A stretch of DNA of 9,746 nt, taken from positions 1 through 9,746 of the forward strand of contig JBKQKS010000108.1 of the NCBI GenBank assembly GCA_052147395.1, read 5' to 3'. The notes beneath the pieces are model-generated. The model saw only the letters and a program-made list of their open reading frames with translations. It searched no databases and was not told the DNA's origin. Origin of the DNA: Roseiarcus sp052147395 (GTDB taxonomy: Bacteria > Pseudomonadota > Alphaproteobacteria > Rhizobiales > Beijerinckiaceae). A program made the position numbers and the translations under genes. Positions 1 to 6,803 of the stretch are shown here, one piece after another (positions within the stretch are counted from its first letter, which is position 1; the number at the start of each line of letters is the position of its first letter).

Positions 1-1
1 T

Positions 2-76
2 GATAGCCTCACCGATGCGCAAAAGCGCGATTTCGGTCCGCTGATGCGCGACTTCAGGCTGCGCGGCAAGCACTAG
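2..76 (+). CDS. C-terminal end of an unidentified protein (partial)
   Basis: An open frame enters from the left edge and ends at a TAG at 74-76, giving 24 residues that begin DSLTDAQKRDFGPLMRDF and end in a basic tail (RLRGKH). The LTDAQ-x-x-x-F pattern is reminiscent of the LTxxQ helices of periplasmic Spy/CpxP-like proteins, but 24 residues are too few to assign a family. The next gene in the same direction starts 324 bases away, so this gene is probably not in one operon with dps. That it is a real gene end is inferred from codon composition only; the start lies outside the window. Confidence 0.4.
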   Translation, partial: DSLTDAQKRDFGPLMRDFRLRGKH

Positions 77-144
77 CTCGTTGTCAATCGCAGGCGCGGC
101 CCAGGCGCTGTTGGCGGGAGCGGCGAGCTTATTGGAGCGGCGCC

Positions 145-187
145 CTCGACGCTGCTTCTCCTTGCACGAATGTTTGGCGGCGTCGAG
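145..187. repeat. Inverted repeat with 19-base loop
   Basis: CTCGACGC at 145-152 pairs exactly with GCGTCGAG at 180-187, and the stem extends inward to about 12 pairs with two G-T pairs. It lies 69 bases after the end of the upstream partial gene. It could be a factor-dependent terminator for that gene or an operator-like element; no T-run follows it. Confidence 0.3.
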
Positions 188-242
188 ACTTGCTCGCCGC
201 GACGTCAAACGCATTCAGCCGGCGCCTGTCGCGCATCGGCAT

Positions 243-288
243 GAGTAGTTTCCGAAGCTGCCCTTCGCGGTCGGCCCTCTGCTATCAT
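243..288 (+). promoter_or_regulatory. Shared motif, copy 1, with -10-like hexamer, upstream of dps
   Basis: GAGTAGTTTCCGAAGCTG occupies 243-260 and matches the other two copies in the window at 15 or more of 18 positions, including all of GTAGTTTCCGA. TATCAT at 283-288 fits a -10 hexamer. If used, transcription would start near 295, leaving a leader of about 105 bases and placing the motif centre in the mid -40s, a usual position for an activator touching RNA polymerase. It points toward dps at 401. The repeats are seen directly; the promoter role is inferred. Confidence 0.55.
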
Positions 289-400
289 GCGTTTAGGCGC
301 GTCTGCGCTTCGCTGCCAGCGCAAGGAAAACGTCGGTCGTCAAACGAGCGTCGAGGCGCTGCGCCCGTCGCTCCCTCTGTGACAACCACGAGGACCACCC

Positions 401-880
401 ATGCAGCCGACCCACAACACTTTATCTGAAAACATTCGCACTCAGGCCGTCGAACTGCTGAACAAACACTTGGGGGCGGCGATCGACCTGCACGGCCAAT
501 TGAAGCAGGCGCACAGGAACGTGCGCGGACCCGCGTTCATCGCCGCCCACGAGTTGTTCGACAAGGTCGCCGGCGAGGCGGAGAGCTATTCCGACCTGCT
601 CGCCGAGCGCGCTGCGGGCCTCGGCGGCGCTGCGGAAGGCACGGTCCAAGTCGCCGCGGAGCGCTCCTTCCTCATCCGCTATCCCCTGCGCATCGCCGAC
701 GAGAACGAACACATATTCGCGGTCGCCGCGGCGCTCGCTGCGTTTGGGCAGTCGGCACGCGACGCGATCGGGCAATCCGAAACTATCGGCGACGCGGACA
801 CCGCCGATCTCTTCACCGAGATATCGCGTCGCGTCGACCATCAGCTCTGGCTCGTCGAATCGCACGTGGCGCCGAAATGA
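401..880 (+). CDS. dps: Dps family DNA-protection ferritin (mini-ferritin)
   Basis: The 159-residue product is a full-length Dps protein. Members form a hollow 12-subunit cytoplasmic shell that oxidises ferrous iron with hydrogen peroxide and stores it, protecting DNA in starvation and oxidative stress. The inter-subunit ferroxidase ligands are present with exact family spacing: H38, H50, D54, D65 and E69 correspond to E. coli H51, H63, D67, D78 and E82. Other family blocks are AERAAGLGG (68-76) and DADTADLFTEISRRVDHQLWLVESH near the C-terminus. The start is set by a GAGGA site 7-8 bases before the ATG. One oddity is R39: the family usually has Trp here (AHWNV), and AGG differs from TGG by one base. 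The N-terminus is short, without the lysine-rich DNA-binding tail of E. coli Dps. The gene overlaps by 4 bases an alternative start of the following response regulator and is probably co-transcribed with it. Confidence 0.95.
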   Translation: MQPTHNTLSENIRTQAVELLNKHLGAAIDLHGQLKQAHRNVRGPAFIAAHELFDKVAGEAESYSDLLAERAAGLGGAAEGTVQVAAERSFLIRYPLRIADENEHIFAVAAALAAFGQSARDAIGQSETIGDADTADLFTEISRRVDHQLWLVESHVAPK

Positions 881-945
881 GCGACGCGGCCGACTTTGCA
901 AGGGCGCAGGCAGGAACGTCGCCGCACAGGCAAGAAGGTGTGTCG

Positions 946-1320
946 ATGAAAGCGTTGCGCATCCTGATAGTGGAGGACGACGTGATGATCGGCGGACTGC
1001 TTGCCGAAACGCTCGAAGACCTCGGTCACGTCGTCTGCGCCGTCGAGACCAATGCCGTCAATGCGGTGGCCGCCGCCGCGCGCCATCATCCCGATCTGAT
1101 GATCGTCGACGTCGGACTGGGCGAAGCGAGCGGCGTCGCGGCGGTCAAAGAGATCCTGCGCAGCGGTTTTGTCCCGCATGTCTTCGTGACCGGCGATGCG
1201 TTGAGACATTTGTCGCTCGGGCCGGGAGCGGTGCTCATACAAAAGCCCTTTCGCGAACCGGACATCGTTAGAGCCATTCAACGGGCGCTGGCCGCAGCGC
1301 CGTCTCGCGCCGGCGGATAG
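946..1320 (+). CDS. Stand-alone receiver-domain response regulator (CheY-like)
   Basis: The 124-residue product is a single receiver domain with no output domain. Visible features are the acidic metal-binding pair in VEDD (E10, D11, D12), the phosphoacceptor D55 in LMIVDVGLG, the switch threonine T82 in VFVTGD, and K100-P101 in LIQKPF, so it should be phosphorylated by a histidine kinase. The conserved switch aromatic near residue 99 is replaced by Q99. The ATG at 946 is preferred because GAAGG lies 7 bases upstream and the receiver fold begins immediately after it; an in-frame ATG at 877 overlaps the dps stop (ATGA) and would add 23 residues unrelated to the fold. The 65-base gap to dps and shared strand suggest one transcript. 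Such proteins act as phosphate relays or protein-interaction switches; no kinase is encoded in the window, so the partner is unknown. Confidence 0.88.
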   Translation: MKALRILIVEDDVMIGGLLAETLEDLGHVVCAVETNAVNAVAAAARHHPDLMIVDVGLGEASGVAAVKEILRSGFVPHVFVTGDALRHLSLGPGAVLIQKPFREPDIVRAIQRALAAAPSRAGG

Positions 1321-1384
1321 CTTGCCTGATCGCGAACAACGCCGGTCATCCCGGAAATTGCTCGACAAACACGATTGGCCGCGA

Positions 1385-4300
1385 TCACTCGGCCGAGCCG
1401 CGCGCTCCCGTGACTGACGGGGCGTCCGGCTGTGCTTGGAGTCGAGACGCCCGCTTCGGCGCATGCGTTCGCCAGCTCGACATCCAGTCCGACAACTGGT
1501 CGAGATAGATATAAATCACCGGCGTCGTGAACAGAGTCAGGGCCTGACTCACGAGAAGGCCGCCGACGATGGCGTAGCCGAGCGGCTGCCGCAGTTCCGA
1601 GCCGGCGCCCGTACCGAGCATGAGAGGCACGCCGCCGAGCATCGCCGCCATGGTGGTCATTATGATCGGCCGGAAGCGCAGCAGCGCGGCGCGGCGCACG
1701 GCGTCATGCGCCGACAAATGATCGTCGCGCTCGGCGACCATGGCGAAATCGACCAGCATGATGCCGTTCTTCTTGACGATGCCGATGAGCAGGATGATGC
1801 CGATGAGCGCGATCAAGCTGAAGTCGAAATGGAACAGCATCAGCGTTGCGATCGCTCCGACGCCGGCCGAAGGCAAGGTCGAGATGATCGTGATCGGATG
1901 AATATAGCTCTCGTAGAGGACGCCGAGGATCAGGTAGACGACCACCAGCGCCGCGACGATCAGGATCCAGACGGTCGCGAGCGAATCCTGGAACGCCTGC
2001 GCGTTGCCTTGGAAGCTGGCGATGATCGTGGCGGGAAGCTGCAGGTCGCTCTGGGCGCGCTGGATCGCGTCCGTCGCTTGTCCGAGCGCCACGCCGGGCG
2101 CCAGGTTGAAGCTGATGGTGACCGCCGGGAACTGGCCTTGATGGCTGATCGACAAGGGCTGAACGGGCGTCGTCGTCCATTTCGCGAATTCCGACAGCGG
2201 AACCTCGCCGCCGGTCGTCGGCGACCTCAGAAAGATCCTGTCGAGCGTCGTCAGGTCGTTCTGCAGGCTCGGCAAGACCTCCATGATCACTTCATAGCTC
2301 GACTGCTGGGTGAAATACTGGGCGATCTGGCGCTGGCCGAAGGCGTCGAACAGCGTATCGTCGATCGTCTGAGCCGTCAGTCCGTATCGCGCCGCCTGGT
2401 CGCGATCGAATGTCAAGGTCAGCGTCGTGCCCGCTATCTGCTGGTCAGTGGCGACGTCGCGCAGTTCGGGCAAGGTCTGCAACTTAGCGAGCATCTTGGG
2501 CGCCCACGAATTCAGCGCGTCGGAATCGGAGCCCTGCAAGGTGTACTGATACTGGGTGCGCGAGGCGCGTCCACCGACGGTCAAGTCCTGCGCGACTTGC
2601 ATGAACAACTTGGCGCCCTCGACCTTGTCGAGCTCAGGCGCCAATCGCGCGATGACCTGATCGGCGGTCGCCGTGCGCTGGTCTCGCGGCTTCAGAGTAA
2701 TGAACAGCTTGCCGGCGTTGAGCGCGTTGCCCGTGCCGCCGATCGACATCGCGACATGGGCGACGGCCGGATCCTCGAGAACGATGGCGCCGAGCGCCGC
2801 CTGTCGCCGCGCCATTTCGGCAAACGAGGCATCCTGAGCGGCCTGGGATACGCCGTTGATCTGCCCGGTGTCCTGTTGCGGGAAGAACCCCTTGGGGATC
2901 GCCACGAACAGATAGACGGAGAGCGCCAGAAAGGCGAAGAAGACAAACAGCGTGACGAGGCGGAATTTCAGCGCGACGTCGAGGCCGTGCTCATAGCTCT
3001 TCAGCAACGCGGCGAAACCGCGCTCGCTCAGTTCGTAGAGACGCCCATGATGGACGTCCTTCGACGCGGCGAGGAAGCGCGACGCCATCATCGGAGTGAG
3101 CGTCAGCGAAACTACAGCCGACACGGCGATCGTCATCGACAACGTCACCGCAAATTCGCGGAACAGCCGCCCGATGATGCCGCCCATCAGCAGGAGCGGA
3201 ATCAACACCGCTATCAGCGAAACGCTGATCGAAACGATGGTGAAGGCGATCTCGCGCGAGCCTCTCAGCGCGGCGGCGAACGGCGCCTCGCCCTCTTCGA
3301 TGTAGCGGGTGATGTTCTCGAGCATCACGATCGCGTCGTCGACGACGAAGCCGACCGAAATCGTCAGCGCCATCAGCGACAGGTTGTCGAGGCTGTAGCC
3401 GGCGACCCACATCAGCGCGCAGGCGCCGAGCAACGCCAGCGGCACCGCGACGCTCGGGATGATCGTCGCCCACAAACTGCGCAGGAAGATGAAGATCACC
3501 ATCACCACCAGCGCGACGGTGAGCAGCAGCGTGAACTGCACCTCCTGAACGGAAGCGCGAATCGTCTGCGTGCGGTCGCTCAAGGTGAAGATGTCGATCG
3601 AGGGCGGCATCGAAGCTTCGATGCGCGGAAGCTCGGCCATGATCTGGTTGACAATATCGATGACGTTGGCGCCCGGCTGCTTGAAGATGACGAGGAAAAC
3701 GCTGCGCTTGCCATCGGCCCAGGCCGCCTGTGACGTGTCCTGCGGCCCGGTCACCGCGTGACCGATATCGCTGACCCGCAGCGGGGCGCCATTGCGGTAG
3801 GCGACGATCACGTCGTTCCAATCTTTGGATCGGACGAGTTGATCGTTGGTGTAAATCGTGAAAGAACGCGCCCCGCTGTCGATCGCGCCTTTGGGCTCGG
3901 CCACCGTGGTAACCGTGAGCGGCGTGCGCACGTCCTCGAGCGACAACCCTTTGGCCACCAGCTTGGCGGGATCGAGCTGGATGCGAATGGCGGGCTTTTG
4001 TTGACCCCCGACGGTGACCTGGGCGACGCCGGGAACCTGGCTGATCTGTTGGGCGAGCTTGGTCTCGACATTGTCGTCGACCTCGGTCAGTGGCAGGATT
4101 TCGGAGGTCGCGGCGAGCAGGAGAATCGGCGAATCCGCGGGATTCACCTTGCGATAGGTTGGCGGGCTCGGCAGATCCTTCGGCAGTTGCCCGCTGGCGG
4201 CGTTGATCGCCGCCTGGACGTCGGTCGACGCCGCATCGATATCGCGGTCGAGATCGAATTGGATGGTGATGGCGGTCGAGCCGAGCGTGCTCGTCGACGT

Positions 4301-4546
4301 CATCTGCGACACGCCGGAGATCTGCGCGAAGTGGGTCTCGAGCGGCTGGGCGACCGCGGCGGCCATGGTGTCCGGGCTGCCGCCCGGGAGCTGCGCGGAA
4401 ACCTGAATGGTGGGAAAATCGACCTGCGGCAGCGGCGCGACCGGCAATCTGGGATACGCGATGATGCCGACGAACAGGATGCCCACCATCAACAACGAGG
4501 TGGCGACGGGATGCCGAATGAACGGCTCGGAGATGCCGCCCGCCAT
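1385..4546 (-). CDS. RND multidrug efflux permease, MdtB/MdtC-like (HAE1 family)
   Basis: The 1053-residue product is a full-length inner-membrane proton-driven drug/proton antiporter. It has the standard duplicated layout: TM1 at about 13-31, a large periplasmic loop, TM2-6 at about 337-485, TM7 at about 531-550, a second periplasmic loop, and TM8-12 at about 858-1012. The proton-relay residues are present: D403 and D404 in GFVVDDAIVMLEN (TM4) and K926 in VKKNGIMLVDFA (TM10). Family blocks such as PVAPLPQVDFPTI, RDIDAASTDVQAAI and PKGFFPQQDTG point to the MdtB/MdtC branch rather than AcrB. The start is 3 bases after the adaptor stop, with AAGGAG inside the adaptor's last codons, so translation is probably coupled. 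Only one permease is encoded, unlike the MdtBC pair of enterobacteria, and no outer-membrane channel follows, so one must be supplied from elsewhere. Substrates cannot be read from sequence. Confidence 0.95.
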   Translation of the reverse strand: MAGGISEPFIRHPVATSLLMVGILFVGIIAYPRLPVAPLPQVDFPTIQVSAQLPGGSPDTMAAAVAQPLETHFAQISGVSQMTSTSTLGSTAITIQFDLDRDIDAASTDVQAAINAASGQLPKDLPSPPTYRKVNPADSPILLLAATSEILPLTEVDDNVETKLAQQISQVPGVAQVTVGGQQKPAIRIQLDPAKLVAKGLSLEDVRTPLTVTTVAEPKGAIDSGARSFTIYTNDQLVRSKDWNDVIVAYRNGAPLRVSDIGHAVTGPQDTSQAAWADGKRSVFLVIFKQPGANVIDIVNQIMAELPRIEASMPPSIDIFTLSDRTQTIRASVQEVQFTLLLTVALVVMVIFIFLRSLWATIIPSVAVPLALLGACALMWVAGYSLDNLSLMALTISVGFVVDDAIVMLENITRYIEEGEAPFAAALRGSREIAFTIVSISVSLIAVLIPLLLMGGIIGRLFREFAVTLSMTIAVSAVVSLTLTPMMASRFLAASKDVHHGRLYELSERGFAALLKSYEHGLDVALKFRLVTLFVFFAFLALSVYLFVAIPKGFFPQQDTGQINGVSQAAQDASFAEMARRQAALGAIVLEDPAVAHVAMSIGGTGNALNAGKLFITLKPRDQRTATADQVIARLAPELDKVEGAKLFMQVAQDLTVGGRASRTQYQYTLQGSDSDALNSWAPKMLAKLQTLPELRDVATDQQIAGTTLTLTFDRDQAARYGLTAQTIDDTLFDAFGQRQIAQYFTQQSSYEVIMEVLPSLQNDLTTLDRIFLRSPTTGGEVPLSEFAKWTTTPVQPLSISHQGQFPAVTISFNLAPGVALGQATDAIQRAQSDLQLPATIIASFQGNAQAFQDSLATVWILIVAALVVVYLILGVLYESYIHPITIISTLPSAGVGAIATLMLFHFDFSLIALIGIILLIGIVKKNGIMLVDFAMVAERDDHLSAHDAVRRAALLRFRPIIMTTMAAMLGGVPLMLGTGAGSELRQPLGYAIVGGLLVSQALTLFTTPVIYIYLDQLSDWMSSWRTHAPKRASRLQAQPDAPSVTGARGSAE

Positions 4547-4549
4547 GGG

Positions 4550-5749
4550 TCAGGGCTCCTTCGCAGGGACGCTCGGCGCCACGGAACTCGACGCGCTCGA
4601 CTGAACCAAAGAGCCTTGAACCAATCGGTATTGGCCTGATGTGACCACGGTCTCGCCAGGCGTCAAACCCATCGAGACGACCGACTGCCCATCGCCTTCT
4701 TCGCCGACCGTGATGTCGCGCATCTCGACCTTGTTGTCGCTGCCGACGACAAAGACATAGAGACCGTTCGGTCCGCGTTCGACCGCCTCGTCGGGTACGA
4801 CGGTAACCTGCTTCAGCGTGTCGACCAGCAGGCGGGTCTCGACCGACAGGCCGGGCCACAGGGCGTCGTCCGTATTCTGGAAAGTCGCCTTCATCCCGAT
4901 CGTGCCGCTCGCTGGGTCGATCGCGTCGTTGACGACGGCGAGGCGCCCTTGCGAAAGCGTAGTCAACCCGTCCGAGCTCAGTGCGATCACCGGCGTGGCG
5001 CCGGCTGCGAGCGCCTTGTTGATCTCCGGCACGTGCTCCTCGGGCGCCGTGAACACGACCGAAATCGGCGTTAGCTGCACAATCGTCACAATGCCCGTCG
5101 TGTCGGCGGCATGCACGATGTTGCCTGCATCGACAAGGCGAAAGCCTGTCTTCCCCGTGAGCGGAGCGCGGATCGTCGTATAATCGACTTGCGTCTGGGC
5201 GTTGTCGATAGACGCCTGGTCGCCTTTGATCTGCGCGGTGAGTTCGTCGACCGTCGCCTGCTGCGTGTTGAACTTCATGAGCGCAATGGCGTCTTGTTTG
5301 GCGAGCCCGGCGTAGCGCCCGAGGTCGAGCTTCGCATCGCTGAGGCTCGCCTCGTCCTGCGCTTTCTTCGCGAGCGCCTGATCGAGCGCCGCCTGATAGG
5401 GACGCGGATCGATCTCAACCAGAACGTCGCCTTCTTTGACCATCTGACCCTGTTTGAAGGCGACCTTGATGACCGCGCCATCGACGCGGCTGCGGATGAG
5501 GACGGTCTGGTAGGGCTCCACGGCGCCGAGCCCGTTCAAGTAGACGGGGAAATCGGCCTTTTTCGCCTGTGCGATGGTGACGGGGATGGGCGCGGTCGCC
5601 GGTAGGCTTTTGGCCGCGTCCGGACTCGCCGTCCCAGCGTCGCTCCCGTAAAAGTGGCGCCAGCCCAAATAGCCGCCGAGCGCGAGCGCGACCACGGCGG
5701 CGACGAGCGTCCAGCGGCTGCGCAGAAACGACGAGCGAGGCGAACCCAA
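4550..5749 (-). CDS. RND efflux periplasmic adaptor (membrane fusion protein), MdtA-like
   Basis: The 399-residue product is the adaptor that links the RND permease to an outer-membrane channel. In order: an N-terminal membrane anchor at about 13-29; the first lipoyl half-motif at about 82-115 (RSRVDGAVIKVAFKQGQMV); an alpha-helical hairpin at about 117-189; the second lipoyl half at about 190-212 (YTTIRAPLTGKTGFR); a beta-barrel domain at about 220-310 with LWPGLSV; and a membrane-proximal domain to about 380, followed by a Ser/Pro-rich tail. There is no lipobox cysteine, so it is anchored by the helix. The start is TTG at 5749, preceded by GGGAG about 9 bases upstream; no ATG or GTG is available between the in-frame TAG near 5806 and the anchor. 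It is the first gene of a two-gene operon with the permease. Confidence 0.93.
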   Translation of the reverse strand: MGSPRSSFLRSRWTLVAAVVALALGGYLGWRHFYGSDAGTASPDAAKSLPATAPIPVTIAQAKKADFPVYLNGLGAVEPYQTVLIRSRVDGAVIKVAFKQGQMVKEGDVLVEIDPRPYQAALDQALAKKAQDEASLSDAKLDLGRYAGLAKQDAIALMKFNTQQATVDELTAQIKGDQASIDNAQTQVDYTTIRAPLTGKTGFRLVDAGNIVHAADTTGIVTIVQLTPISVVFTAPEEHVPEINKALAAGATPVIALSSDGLTTLSQGRLAVVNDAIDPASGTIGMKATFQNTDDALWPGLSVETRLLVDTLKQVTVVPDEAVERGPNGLYVFVVGSDNKVEMRDITVGEEGDGQSVVSMGLTPGETVVTSGQYRLVQGSLVQSSASSSVAPSVPAKEP

Positions 5750-5872
5750 AACGCGCTCCCAAAACGGCGAGTCGACGAGACCTCGGGCCTGCCGACTCTA
5801 CGGCGCCCCTCGCTTGCGTAGGAGGCCGCGGCGTCGCGGATAGCGAACAGCGGGCGGCTGAGGGAGGGTCGG

Positions 5873-5878
5873 AATATA
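5873..5878 (-). promoter_or_regulatory. Candidate -10 element for the efflux operon
   Basis: Read on the minus strand, TATATT lies about 124 bases upstream of the adaptor's TTG start and is one of the few AT-rich hexamers in this GC-rich region. No good TTGACA-like -35 is visible at the right distance, so this is a weak call based only on the hexamer and its location. Confidence 0.25.
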
Positions 5879-5956
5879 CCTAGACACGGCCAGGCTCGAC
5901 GGATGTTCGTGTCCGTTTGGCCGTCCACGGCGCAACTGAATGGAGACAGGCGACGT

Positions 5957-6001
5957 GGGTAGTTTCCGACTCTGACGGCGCTTGCCGCCGTAGGCTATTC
6001 G
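5957..6001 (+). promoter_or_regulatory. Shared motif, copy 2, with -10-like hexamer, upstream of the 6081 gene
   Basis: GGGTAGTTTCCGACTCTG occupies 5957-5974; GTAGTTTCCGAC is identical to copy 3 and 11 of those 12 bases are identical to copy 1. A -10-like TATTCG follows at 5996-6001, 39 bases from the motif's first base, matching the spacing at the other two copies. A 6-base inverted repeat with a 5-base loop lies directly after the motif. The element points toward the gene at 6081, giving a predicted leader of roughly 70 bases. Function is inferred. Confidence 0.55.
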
Positions 6002-6080
6002 TTGACGCATTGGATGCGGAGAAAGCTGGGCGTGGCTTTGCGCGCCGCGTGGCTTTTCGTGTTCGAGAAGAGAAGTTGAC

Positions 6081-6563
6081 ATGACCCACGCCGCCTTATC
6101 GCCTCTCATCGGAGCGGAGTTCGACAAATTCCTCTATGCGCCGATCGGCGAGGATCGAAACGGAACGACGCTCAGCGTCCTTTCCGCGCTTGCTCGGTTG
6201 GATGTCGATCCCTGGCAAGAAGCCGCCAGCCTGGCGCGGATGACCACCGCAACGGCAGCCATGCGACTGGCTGCGCTGATCGCCTCACTGCCCGACGAGT
6301 CGACCAAGGATCTTCGCGCCGCGTCGATTGCCGACGATCTCGTCGCGCTGTTGCCGAAGAGCCATGATTTCACTGCCCGCCCACCCGACCGTGTGTTTGC
6401 GGCCGTTGACCCGCGGCAGGCGCGAATCCGCATTGCCTTGAGCGGTCTCGCCATGCTGATCCTCATCGTCATAGCGCTCTCAGCCAGTCTTTCGCCGGCG
6501 CCAAAAAACGGCGGCAAGCCGTCGACCGCTCCCGTGGGCGAAGCCGCGACAACCTTGCCCTAG
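6081..6563 (+). CDS. Small protein of unknown function with one C-terminal membrane helix
   Basis: The 160-residue product is not one I can assign to a named family. A conserved-looking N-terminal block reads FDKFLYAPIGEDRNG at 14-28 and continues with LSVLSALARLDVDPWQEAA at 31-49, which looks like a short helical domain. A mostly helical part follows to about 95. A single hydrophobic helix spans about 117-136 (ALSGLAMLILIVIAL), and a short Pro/Gly/Ser tail ends the protein. With no signal peptide, the likely topology is an N-terminal domain in the cytoplasm held by a C-terminal anchor. AGAGAAG about 7 bases before the ATG serves as the ribosome binding site. From memory, proteins with this N-terminal block recur in Rhizobiales as hypotheticals, but I cannot verify this here. 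Copy 2 of the shared motif upstream suggests co-regulation with dps and the stress membrane protein. Confidence 0.8.
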   Translation: MTHAALSPLIGAEFDKFLYAPIGEDRNGTTLSVLSALARLDVDPWQEAASLARMTTATAAMRLAALIASLPDESTKDLRAASIADDLVALLPKSHDFTARPPDRVFAAVDPRQARIRIALSGLAMLILIVIALSASLSPAPKNGGKPSTAPVGEAATTLP

Positions 6564-6681
6564 GAGCATAAACCGTAGAGGCTCGAAAGGTCATGACATT
6601 GCGCTTGCCTCGCCAGCGCGGTGCGCCGGAAAATTGCCGAGGGCCTAGCTCGAACACCCCAATCGCCCGAAATTAATGTCT

Positions 6682-6732
6682 GGCCGCCAGGGTCCGACCT
6701 GCGCGCACTGGCGCAAGTCGGTTCTGGCGGCC
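6682..6732. terminator. Long hairpin between convergent genes, possible bidirectional terminator
   Basis: The arms GGCCGCCAG (6682-6690) and CTGGCGGCC (6724-6732) pair perfectly over 9 bases. Inside them, after a small internal bulge, CCGAC (6694-6698) pairs with GTCGG (6717-6721), and after a C-A mismatch TGCGC (6700-6704) pairs with GCGCA (6711-6715), leaving a 6-base loop. That makes 19 base pairs in 51 bases. The site lies between the convergent genes ending at 6563 and 6804. A T-richer stretch follows on the plus strand (TTCGATTGTTTGTT), but it is not a clean T-run. Termination is the likeliest role; a dispersed repeat or a small structured RNA are alternatives. Confidence 0.45.
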
Positions 6733-6803
6733 TTCGATTGTTTGTTGAATCAACGTTCTCGCCTCCAATCCCCGCGACCGTCAGTCAGCTTGCCGAGCCG
6801 CCA

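Larger units (their letters stand above)
77..400. other. Non-coding region upstream of dps
   Basis: No convincing gene is visible in these 324 bases; the open frame at 190-429 has low-complexity, arginine- and serine-rich content and overlaps the dps start. The region holds an inverted repeat at 145-187 (stem of about 12 pairs with two G-T pairs, 19-base loop), which could end transcription of the upstream gene although no T-run follows. It also holds the first copy of the shared 18-base motif (243-260) with a TATCAT hexamer at 283-288. A GAGGA ribosome binding site precedes the dps ATG by 7-8 bases. Confidence 0.6.
5750..6080. other. Divergent promoter region between the efflux operon and the 6081 gene
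   Basis: These 331 bases separate divergently transcribed genes and contain no credible reading frame. On the plus strand they hold the second copy of the shared motif (5957-5974), a small inverted repeat ACGGCG/CGCCGT (5975-5991), a -10-like TATTCG (5996-6001), and a 9-base direct repeat CGTGGCTTT at 6031-6039 and 6048-6056 in the presumed leader. On the minus strand TATATT (5878 to 5873) is a possible -10 for the efflux operon. I saw no clear TetR- or MarR-type operator and no adjacent repressor gene. Confidence 0.55.

Noticed and set aside
190..429. 79-codon frame just before dps
   Set aside because: Overlaps the dps start, has low-complexity Arg/Ser/Ala content and covers the promoter-like motif.
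877..945. Extended N-terminus of the response regulator from the ATG overlapping the dps stop
   Set aside because: The 23 added residues do not belong to the receiver fold, and the ATG at 946 has a well-spaced GAAGG site. The longer form cannot be fully excluded.
1342..1394. Short inverted repeats (CCGG/CCGG and GGCCG/CGGCC) between the convergent response regulator and permease genes
   Set aside because: Stems of only 4-5 pairs and no T-run; too weak to call a terminator.
3108..3115. Partial match GAAACTAC to the shared motif inside the permease gene
   Set aside because: Only 8 bases match; the flanking CCGAC part is lost, and it lies within conserved coding sequence.
1436..3733. 765-codon plus-strand open frame opposite the RND permease
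   Set aside because: Arg/Asp/His-rich low-complexity product typical of the antisense of a GC-rich gene; the minus strand encodes an intact RND permease with all key residues.
2991..4859. 622-codon minus-strand frame overlapping both efflux genes
   Set aside because: Frame-shifted shadow of the permease and adaptor; composition is Arg-rich with no domain.
6031..6056. Direct repeat CGTGGCTTT in the leader of the 6081 gene
   Set aside because: Only 9 bases, two copies, no further structure; could easily be chance.
6744..6754. Palindrome GTTGA-A-TCAAC considered as an FNR/FixK-type box
   Set aside because: FNR/FixK sites have TTGA and TCAA separated by six bases; here the spacing is one base, and the site is downstream of both neighbouring genes.
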